In this document: positions 56,451 to 64,000 of the stretch, one piece after another
Layout: each line of letters begins with the position of its first letter
How positions within the stretch are numbered: the stretch's first letter is position 1
Origin: Microglena sp. YARC
Lineage: Eukaryota > Chlorophyta > Chlorophyceae > Chlamydomonadales > Chlamydomonadaceae
Reading direction: 5' to 3'
DNA length: 64,000 nt
Assembly: GCA_022414725.1 (NCBI GenBank)
Contig: CM039462.1
Coordinates: 176,731,810-176,795,809, forward strand
The notes under the pieces: generated by a model
What the model was told of the DNA's origin: nothing
The model's database searches: none
Seen by the model: the letters and a program-made list of their open reading frames with translations, nothing else
Made by a program: the position numbers and the translations under genes

Positions 56451-58351
56451 TCTGTAGGATCTGCAGGGTGAATGTGATCTGTAGGGTGTGGAAGGTCTGA
56501 GAGAAGTTGTTGAAGTTGTGAGGAGTCTGTAAGATCCATCTGGTCTGTAAGAACTATCTGGTCTGAGGAGTCGGTAGCATTGTGAGTAAGAGTGGTAGGT
56601 AGGTCTATAATGATAGTTTGAGTTGGGTTGTTTGGTTCATAGTAAATTTCAGGCTGGAAAAGTTGAGGGCAGGGTAGTCCAGATGTGTCTGTAAGGGTGT
56701 AAATGTGCCCTTGAAGATGTTGCCAGTCAGGAGGCTTCAGGGGATAGGGGCCTTCAGAGTTCATATCCCACCACTCACCGTCCAGTTGCTTAATGGCCTT
56801 AGCATGTCCATATCCAGAGTGATAATGTAGGAGGAAGCAAGAGCAGTTGGTAGGGATGCGTTGTAGGATCTGCATCTGTGAGCTGCCCAGCATGATACCT
56901 TCAGAGTAGGCCAGTGAAGTCCCTGCGATTTCTGTGTGGGGGCTAATATGGTGGGGAATGTATCTTGGGTTGGTGTGCTTAGTAAGGAGGCCAAGGTGAG
57001 ATTTGTTGGAAGAAAGGTAGAAATTAATAAGATTGCTAGAATAGTTACCAGTGAGACTGTCATAGTGCCCTTCTAGGGTCCATTGTTGGCACGTATAGTT
57101 GCGCACATGAGTGTCTAATTTTACAGAAAAAGTCTAGGATTTCGTCAAGATCAAGAGCTTTGTACCCCAGGTAAATGTTGATGGAGTGTATTTGGCAGTT
57201 GGAGTCGATTTGGGGTTCCCAATATGGGAGATTGGTGCGGTGGGTGGTCTGGGTTGTTTGTTAGGCGGGGGTGGGGGTGGTGGCTTGGTCCTCCTCCATG
57301 GGGTCCTCCGGGAGGTCCTCCTCCATAGGGTTGATGGGGGTTGTGATCTAGCCATGCTTCATTGGGTTGTCCTGGTTGTAGTGTATAGGTGTGGCCCTGG
57401 ATGCTCGCCCATTTACGAGGGGTGTTCAGGAGAATGGGTTGGTGTTTGAGAGAGTCTATCAAGTACCACTCACCCTGGAAGTGTTTGATTGTGGCTGCAT
57501 GGCCAAATACCGTGCTGAAGTTGAGTATGCATGCCTGGTGGGGGTGGAGGCGCTCTAATATCTGTTCCTTTGTGCTGCCCGGCATGATGCCCTTGGGGTA
57601 TGTCTCTCGGTGTCCATGGTTAGGAAGGGGAAGCTGAGCAGGGGTGTAAGGGGGGTTATACAACGGGGGTGAGGATGCCCACAATGGGGTGGTGTAGATG
57701 CAGGAAGGGGCTAAGCAGGGGGACTGAGAAGTTGCCCTGGCCGTGTCCAGTTGTGTAGTGCTCGTCCCTAATTCTACGGCGGCTGGTGTGGAGGTGATCA
57801 GCGTATGCGAGGATAGCTAGGGGTTCTATGTACGGACCTCCTAGGTAGGTATTTATGGCGTGGGACTGGCAGAAATTATATGCTTGGGGGTCCCAGTATG
57901 GGAGGTGGGGTTGGGAGGGGAGAAGAGGGAGGGGGAGAGGGGGTTGGTCTCCTCCTCTACACGTGGGGTGGGGGGTGGGGCAGTTGGATCTGGATGTGTT
58001 TAGGCTGGTGGGGATGGCTGGGTGGGGGAGGCTGTTGGTGGCCTGGGGACCCCCAAGTTGGCTATTCATTGAGTGGGCCTGGCAGAGGTCGAATACTTGA
58101 GGTTCCCAGTATGAGGGGTGGGGCGGGGGTAGGGGGGTATGGAGTGGGGGCGAGGTCTGACCCCTTCCTCTACAGGTGGGGTGAGGGGGCAGGCAAGCGG
58201 GTTGAGGTGTAATTAGGCTAGTGAGGATGGTGAGGTGTATGAGGCTGGTGATGACCTGGGGAGTCATGAGGTAATACAAGCAGGTGGTTACCGGGAGGTA
58301 ATATAATAGCATGGAGGTTCCGATGATGAGGCAGGGGCGGCAGGGGACCAC
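56426..58351 (-). pseudogene. LINE 2: repeated Josephin-like cysteine-protease segments
   Basis: Three copies of a Cys-block: YWEPQVFDLCQAHSMNSQLG (58052-58110), YWDPQAYNFCQSHAINTYLG (57841-57900) and YWEPQIDSNCQIHSINIYLG (about 57163-57225). Copies 2 and 3 are followed ~115-130 residues later by a His-block: FGHAATIKHFQGEWYLIDS (57457-57508) and GYGHAKAIKQLDGEWWDMNS (56757-56815). Copy 3 also has TGNYSSNLINFYL between them. E-x-Q-x(4)-C-x2-H-x2-N-x2-L, GNY, and a GH..AI..(6)GEWW.(D/N)S block are the layout of the Josephin domain (ataxin-3 family, de-ubiquitinating cysteine proteases). Copy 1 has no His-block. Frame shifts occur near 57670 and 57110. A hydrophobic N-terminal stretch precedes copy 1. 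Confidence 0.65.
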
Positions 58352-59310
58352 GTCTTCTTACATGAGCATCTCCGTACCTTATAGATAAAAGCCTTGCTGC
58401 CTCTTCCCTGTCTACGTCTAGTAGCTCTGTTTAGGGTAGGGGGGGGGCAGTCTGGCAGGGTCAGGTAGATGCATGTGGTGATTAATGCCCATCCCGCTAT
58501 TATAATGTTCCATAGTATGAGCCCCTGGGCCCATGCGTCTGAGGCATAGGGAGTGAGCCACCACCGAAAAATACTAGAAATGGTATCACCATGAGGGCAC
58601 ATGCTCAGGTATGGATTTACCCAGGAGTGTCTTTGGGCCATCCTCTGATCACACCTAGGTTGCACATGGTGTACATATTGGGCCAGGGTGCCTACTCTAC
58701 TGGATGCTTTTGGGGAGAGGGGCTTTAGCTTCTTTGTGGGAAGGCTTGTTACTTCTTTGGGGGAAGATTTGTGCTTCTTTGGAGGAAGGCTTGTTGCTCC
58801 TTTGTAGGAAGACTTGCTCGTTTGTAATGAGGCTTGTTGCTTCTTTGTAGGAAGACTTGTGCTCGTTTGTAATGAGGCTTGTTGCTTCTTTGTAGGAAGA
58901 CTTGTGCTCGTTTGTAATGAGGCTTGTTGCTTCTTTGTAGGAAGACTTGTGCTCGTTTGTAATGAGGCTTGTTGCTTCTTTGTAGGAAGACTTGTGCTCG
59001 TTTGTAATGAGGCTTGTTGCTTCTTTGGAGGAAGACTTGTGCTCTTTTGGAGAGAGACTTGTGCTCCTTTGGGGGGAGACTTGGTGTTTATTATGATGAT
59101 GACTTTTTGGTGGGGGCATGCTGTGTGTGAAGTGTCGTACGATGGTATGATTGCAAGGTGGCATGGTCTCTTCAGGTGGGTATTGACATCAAGTTGGTGA
59201 TCTAGATTTTGGGTGTTGGCATGGTCACCTGGTCGCATGGTTGCATGGTTGAGAAATCGTCTTATGCGGCAGGTTGGTGATCTGAGTTCGCTGCATTGCC
59301 CTGATCGCAT
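58288..59310 (-). pseudogene. LINE 2: 15-residue repeat region and transmembrane-like segment
   Basis: A 340-codon frame. Its middle consists of tandem KKQQASLQTSTSLPT repeats encoded by a 45-nt repeat (about five near-identical copies, 58800-59035). The 45-nt unit is a multiple of three, so all frames stay open; another frame reads KEATSLITNEHKSSY. After the repeat comes CPHGDTISSIFRWWLTPY, then a hydrophobic run ILWNIIIAGWALITTCIYL that would span a membrane, and a basic tail. No homology that I recognise. Which frame is translated is uncertain. Confidence 0.5.
58800..59035 (-). repeat. 45-nt coding minisatellite in LINE 2
   Basis: About five tandem copies with core GAGGCTTGTTGCTTCTTTG and GGAAGACTTGTGCTCG on +. 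Copies are almost identical, with degenerate edges on both sides (58730-58800 and 59035-59080). Confidence 0.9.
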
Positions 59311-60087
59311 GGTCGCGTTAGGTTGGAATTGGTAGCAAGGCGGTGTTCTATATTCGCAGAGCCGCTAGTATGGATCTTACCCTGCTTCGGCTTTTCTTGT
59401 TTCGACTCTCCTTGCTTATGCAATTCTTGTGCGGCACGGGGGCTAATTTTGTACATGATTGGGCAAGTTGTGTCGCGCTTGAGCTGTTCGAGTGATGAGG
59501 CCTTAGTATTTGTGGTAGTTGCCAGGAGTCGTTTATGACGATCGGTCTGGGGGTCCGCGTTCAGAAGGGTAATGTGACGCTCGGTGGGAAGGTCCGCGTT
59601 CGAAAAAGCAGGTAGCTGTCCTGGGTACCTGCATGGAGGGGGAAAGTGTTCGTTAGTAGGTTTCTCGATTGCATGGAGCCTTCGCTCCTGGCACCGACCA
59701 TCAAGAATGCACCAGGGATACGCGCTTTGCATCCCCCCCTGTTGGGAAGTCCAGGGAGAGGCGCATTCTGTCCGGAAATTCATACTTCCGACTGCCCAGA
59801 GGTGCAGCCGACCAAAATAACCGCATATCACCCTGCGATCACAGCGATTGCTGCGACTCGCGTCAGATGTTGAAGACAGCCACTTCGATAGCAGCATCGC
59901 CTCTGCGGAAGCATGAGCTCCTGTTTGGTTGCAGTTTCGGGGAGAGTTGACCAAAACTGCACGAAACAGAGAGCAGGTGGTATCATTCGGTAGCGCAGAC
60001 GCAGGAGGATGCGAATGCGCTACGCGAATGCTAAGAAGGAGAATGAGTAGCGAGAAGGTTAAATGGGAAATTCGAATGGTGTAGTTG
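59262..60087 (-). pseudogene. LINE 2: first frame next to the 5' end
   Basis: Open from the element's 5' edge to 59262 (~275 codons); the first Met of the frame lies in the flanking array, so the true start is further in or there is none. It opens with a hydrophobic stretch LLILLLSIRVAHSHPPAS resembling a signal sequence, is Cys- and Arg-rich in the middle (CDRRVICGYFGRLHLW) and ends in a Gln/Lys/Glu-rich part (LHKQGESKQEKPKQGK). No domain recognised. It overlaps the following frame by 49 nt in another phase. Confidence 0.4.
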
Positions 60088-60099
60088 ACGCTGGGATGC

Positions 60100-60180
60100 G
60101 ACATCTTTGGCCGAGCGGTCCAAGGAGCTAGCTTCAGGTGCTAGTTCGATAAAGCATAGGTTCAAATCCCACAGGAGTCA
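60100..60180 (+). pseudogene. tRNA-Leu(CAG)-like, array copy 10, degraded
   Basis: Anticodon arm intact (TTCAGGT), but the acceptor has an extra A (GACATCTT), the D arm reads GGTCCAAGGAG, the variable arm TTCGATAAAGC, and the T stem 5' strand ATAGG no longer pairs with CCCAC. Confidence 0.55.
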
Positions 60181-61385
60181 CAACGAACTACCCGACAGTG
60201 AGAAATGTTTTAATACATGAAATGCGACGCGAATCGGAACACCCAGAGTACCAACCAAGGCCGAGCGGGGGTGGAAAGCAAAAGAGATGCTGGGTCACTG
60301 TGGTGTCGAACCCATCGATCATGTAAAGTGCAAATTGTGTAGCGGCACCCCTCTGCTGTCACACATACACACACCCAATGGCTCCGCAACCCACAGTACA
60401 GCCATGATCTCAGCCGCCCCTTGTGGTTATGGTGCCAAAGTACGTGCATTTTCAGCAATTGTTACGGCGTATCCATTGCTGTTGGTCTTATGACCGTTGG
60501 GTATGTGTGGACAAGGTCAAATCATCGTCCTCAGTGCTATGGTGTCTTTGGTGGGGATTGTTGGTTAGGGCCCCCTTAGCCCCTTATGTGCCCAATTTCA
60601 AAACTGGGGGGAGGGGGTCTTCATTTCTTCAATCATCACTAGTGTAGCAGTGTGCAGGGTTGGGAAGTACGCTATCCTACAATATTGGGTATCGTATGAT
60701 ATACCCCCTTGTTCTCATTCCGATATGCGAATACAAGTGGTACACGATAGCGTAGGCGTCCGAGATATTGTACGATATCGTACGAGATGTTCGGGACTGA
60801 ACCAATTCAAGATTCCCAGCCCATATTACTATGTGCATGTTACAGTCAGGGTTGTTCAGGACGCTGCGTCCTGCGTCGCATGTGCGACGTGGGGAGGGTC
60901 AGTTGCGTCGCAGACGCAACTTCAATGGGTAGGTTGCGTCGCAGGACGCAGGCTGTGGGGTCGGTTATGGGTTGGTTGCGAGTCGGTTGCATCTGAGGAC
61001 GCAGGCTATGCTGGTTCGGTTGCGTTTCGGGAAGTAGGCTACGAAATCGGTTGCGTCTCAGTACGCAGGCTGTACAATCCGTTGCGTGTCAGGACGCATA
61101 GCTGAACGTCCTCCTGAACAAACCCTGGTTACAGTCCAGGGTTAGCCAAATAGGCTGAAGGGACCAGCCCAACCCCGATTTTAAAAATGCCACTTGGCAC
61201 ACGGCACATCCTGCCCGCTGTCCATTTTTATAACAATATGCGGGTTTTCGAGTCACGTCCTCACACCTTCAGAACAACTGATGAGCAACCAAGTCCATGA
61301 CATCATTTTTAGAATAGAAGCAAGACTGGTTTGTTGATGTTAGTGCAACCGCTTGCCAGGTTGGCACCAAATCACGCTGGGATGC

Positions 61386-61465
61386 GACTCTTTGGCCGAG
61401 CGGTCTAAGGCGCTAGCTTCAGGTGCTAGTTCGTAACAGCGTGGGTTTAAATCCCACAGGAGTCA
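61386..61465 (+). tRNA. tRNA-Leu(CAG)-like, array copy 11 (best preserved)
   Basis: 80 nt. Acceptor GACTCTT/AGGAGTC with one G-U pair, D arm TGGCCGAGCGGTCTAAGGC, anticodon arm CTAGC TTCAGGT GCTAG, variable arm TTCGTAACAGC, T stem GTGGG/CCCAC, discriminator A. Full Leu type II geometry. The T loop is TTTAAAT: the near-universal C56, part of the B box, is T, so promoter strength and folding are doubtful. TTTT lies 30 bases downstream. Confidence 0.75.
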
Positions 61466-62667
61466 CAACGTACTACCCGACAGTGAGAAATGTTTTAATA
61501 AATGAAATGCGACGCGAATCGGAACACCCAGAGTACCAACCAAGGCCGAGGGGGGTGGGGGTGGAAAGCAAAAGAGATGCTGGGTCACTGTGGTGTCGAA
61601 CCCATCGATCATGTAAAGTGCAAATTGTGTAGCGGCACCCCTCTGCTGTCACACATACACACACCCAATGGCTCCGCAACCCACAGTACAGCCATGATCT
61701 CAGCCGCCCCTTGTGGTTATGGTGCCAAAGTACGTGCATTTTCAGCAATTGTTACGGCGTATCCATTGCTGTTGGTCTTATGACCGTTGGGTATGTGTGG
61801 ACAAGGTCAAATCATCGTCCTCAGTGCTATGGTGTCTTTGGTGGGGATTGTTGGTTAGGGCCCCCTTAGCCCCTTATGTGCCCAATTTCAAAACTGGGGG
61901 GAGGGGGTCTTCTTTTCTTCAATCATCACTAGTGTAGCAGTGTGCAGGGTTGGGAAGTACGCTATCCTACAATATCGTGTATCGTATGATATACCCCCTT
62001 GTTCTCATTCCGATATGCGAATACAAGTGGTACACGATAGCGTAGGCGTCCGAGATATTGTACGATATCGTACGAGATGTTCGGGACTGAACCAATTCAA
62101 GATTCCCAGCCCATATTACTATGTGCATGTTACAGTCAGGGTTGTTCAGGACGCTGCGTCCTGCGTCGCATGTGCGACGTGGGGAGGGTCAGTTGCGTCG
62201 CAGACGCAACTTCAATGGGTAGGTTGCGTCGCAGGACGCAGGCTGTGGGGTCGGTTATGGGTTGGTTGCGAGTCGGTTGCATCTGAGGACGCAGGCTATG
62301 CTGGTTCGGTTGCGTTTCGGGAAGTAGGCTACGAAATCGGTTGCGTCTCAGTACGCAGGCTGTACAATCCGTTGCGTGTCAGGACGCATAGCTGAACGTC
62401 CTCCTGAACAACCCTGGTTACAGTCCAGGGTTAGCCAAATAGGCTGAAGGGACCAGCCCAACCCCGATTTTAAAAATGCCACTTGGCACACGGCACATCC
62501 TGCCCGCTGTCCATTTTTATAACAATATGCGGGTTTTCGAGTCACGTCCTCACACCTTCAGAACAACTGATGAGCAACCAAGTCCATGACATCATTTTTA
62601 GAATAGAAGCAAGACTGGTTTGTTGATCTCAGTGCAACCGCTTGCCAGGGTCATCACGCTGGGATGC

Positions 62668-62746
62668 GACTCTTTGGCCGAGCGGTCTAAGGCGCTAGCT
62701 TCAGGTGCCATTCGTAAGAGCGTGGGTTTAAATCCCACAGGAGTCA
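62668..62746 (+). tRNA. tRNA-Leu(CAG)-like, array copy 12
   Basis: As copy 11 including the TTTAAAT loop, but the 3' anticodon stem is damaged (GTGCCATTCG instead of GTGCTAGTTCG). Confidence 0.6.
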
Positions 62747-63159
62747 CAACGTACTACCCGAACGAGAGATATTTTTAAATACATGAAATGCAACGCGAAT
62801 CGGAACACCCAGAGTACCAACCAAGGCCGAGGGGGGGTGGAAAGCAAAAGATATGCTGGGTCACTGTGGTGTCGAACCCATCGATCATGCAAAGTGCAAA
62901 TTGTGTAGCGGCACCCCTCTGCTGTCACACATACACACACCCTATGGCTCCGCAACCCACAGTACAGCCATGATATCAGCCGCCCCTTGTGGTTATGGTG
63001 CCAAAGTACGTGCATTTTCAGCAATTGTTACGGCGTATCCATTGCTGTTGGTCTTATGACCGTTGGATATGTGTGGACAAGGACAAATCATCGTCATCAG
63101 TGCTATGGTGTCTTTGGTGGGGATTGTTGGTTAGGGCCCCCTTAGCCCCTTATGTGCCC

Positions 63160-64000
63160 TATCAGCTTGAATACACTCCAGAGAGTGGACAGAGATGCTT
63201 GCGTGAAGCAGACGCGCCAATCTATACACGGAGACGAGAATAACGTTACAAGCACAGGAGACCCATCAAGGGGCACCAGTGGTGAAAGGGCGGCAGCCTG
63301 GAACCTAACAGGGTACAGGCTAGACCGGTGACGCAGCCAACAGGAAGCTGCCACTGAGTCAAGAAGGATGACACAGTCTACGGGAAGCTAGCACAGTACT
63401 GGCAGAGCCGATAGTTCTAAGGAAGTATATAAGTTGTCACCAAGTCATAAAACGCGTGAGAGCACCGCAATTCATGCTGACACTCCACCTATGACACAGG
63501 TGACATACAATACTACTTCTCCACCTATGGCACTGGGGACATAGAACTATATGTAACAGAGTAAAAAAATCAAAGAACTCCGAAAAATCGAGAGAACTTC
63601 AAATGAAACCCAAAGGGTTAAAGGAAGGAATGAAACAAGGCAAAAACAAAAGTGTGCCAAGGTAGAAAAGGATGAAAAAAACCGAATATCAAAGTTGGGG
63701 GACAACGGTATAGAAAACCCGATCCGGGAATAGGAACCTAACGCCAATCAATGATAAACGATGATAAGTTAACCAAAGAGACAGATTGAAATATCGTGTG
63801 AGAGCAGCACACGAGAGAATCAAAGCCTAAAGGACGCAGACAAGAGGACACTAAAGTCCACTATGGAAACAAATGAAGTCGATGGAAAAATCCACTACCT
63901 TAAAAACTATTCTTAGCATAGAATTCATGACTAGGTTGGGATAAAAAAACCATGATGAACTGGTTGCTTACTCAAAGATGGAAGTAAGAAGATTTATGAA
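63160..64000 (-). mobile_element. LTR element D, cut by the window end
   Basis: The array stops at 63159 and an LTR of ~323 bp follows (63160-63482), related to those of A-C: outer end TATCAGC, inner end GACA, so on its own coding strand it begins TGTCAGC, nearer to the canonical TG. The polypurine complement CTCCACCTATGACACAGG follows at once, then the 3' internal region known from A and C (ACGGTATAGAAAACCCGATC, CGTGTGAGAGCAGCAC). Minus orientation. The other LTR and the target duplication lie outside the window. Confidence 0.8.

Larger units (their letters stand above)
45912..60087 (-). mobile_element. LINE 2: long dual-endonuclease non-LTR retrotransposon with Josephin-like protease segments
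   Basis: 14176-bp insertion flanked by the 11-bp duplication ACGCTGGGATG (45901-45911 and 60088-60098). Without the copia element and the 197-bp insert inside it, it is ~11.1 kb. Minus orientation, 3' tail (AATTTC)3 at 45912-45929. Order from the 5' end: leader and first frame, 15-residue repeat region with hydrophobic segments, repeated Josephin-like segments, SIM/NLS-like stretch, APE endonuclease, RT, middle region, RNase H, CCHC plus RLE-like domain, structured 3' UTR. No 5' truncation is evident. At least ten frame changes are needed to read it through, so this copy is either decayed or poorly sequenced. Confidence 0.88.
60088..63159 (+). repeat. tRNA-array units after LINE 2 (2.4 units)
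   Basis: Begins with the right 11-bp target-site copy, then three tRNA copies 1286 and 1282 bp apart, then the unit to CTTATGTGCCC where LTR element D enters. These units share private changes (CACATACACACACC microsatellite, T56 in the tRNA T loop in the last two) and so arose from each other by local duplication. Confidence 0.95.

Noticed and set aside
58500..59310. Hydrophobic segment in LINE 2 as a viral envelope protein
   Set aside because: No fusion peptide, cysteine pattern or cleavage site recognised; frame choice is uncertain because of the 45-nt repeat.

Overview
The window looks like a nuclear scaffold from a green alga (chlorophyte or prasinophyte grade; Cymbomonas-like gigantic-repeat genomes come to mind, but the species is a guess). 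It has a spliced gene for a plastid-type FtsH AAA+ protein, eukaryotic tRNA-Leu genes with a pol III terminator, Ty1/copia LTR elements, a hAT-type DNA transposon, and non-LTR elements that carry both an APE-type and a restriction-like endonuclease. That last architecture is known from Chlamydomonas (Dualen/RandI). Nothing here looks bacterial or viral.

Layout. 1-7.4 kb: five coding blocks of an FtsH-like gene on the + strand. Three whole exons (2561-2774, 4361-4645, 6018-6188) join in phase. The introns between them consist almost entirely of tandem partial copies of the neighbouring exon edges, each with its splice site, plus micro- and minisatellites. 7.7-11.6 kb: about 50 copies of a 78-bp satellite. 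11633-12632: a 1000-N gap. 12.6-63.2 kb: one tandem array of a ~1.28-kb unit, each unit carrying one tRNA-Leu(CAG)-like gene (12 seen). All the large mobile elements sit inside this array.

Insertions, each supported by a target-site duplication (TSD): a 5'-truncated LINE (22690-29087, 44-bp TSD); copia-like LTR element A (29884-38589, TSD GTTCG) that contains a second LTR element B in opposite orientation (32770-37027, TSD ATTCC); LTR element C (38865-43129, TSD GCAAC); a hAT-type element (43160-44565, 8-bp TSD with one mismatch); an apparently full-length ~11.1-kb LINE (45912-60087, 11-bp TSD) that itself holds a small copia element (45960-48802, TSD ACAGG) and a 197-bp SINE-like insert (53307-53503, 12-bp TSD); and LTR element D, cut by the window end (63160 onward). 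With the inserts removed, the most interrupted unit is 1268 bp, the length of its intact neighbours.

The most interesting biology is the long LINE. Besides APE endonuclease, reverse transcriptase (RT), RNase H and a restriction-like-endonuclease-type C-terminus, its 5' part encodes repeated Josephin-like cysteine-protease segments, a SUMO-interaction-like motif next to a basic nuclear signal, a 15-residue tandem repeat and hydrophobic segments. Both LINE copies are broken by frameshifts. The next most unusual features are the exon-edge arrays of the FtsH gene, the tRNA-bearing satellite with anticodon variants, and the non-canonical TA...TA LTR ends. Sequence quality is uneven: the repeat units next to the N gap are 5-10% longer than the rest through scattered small insertions, which looks like unpolished long-read sequence.
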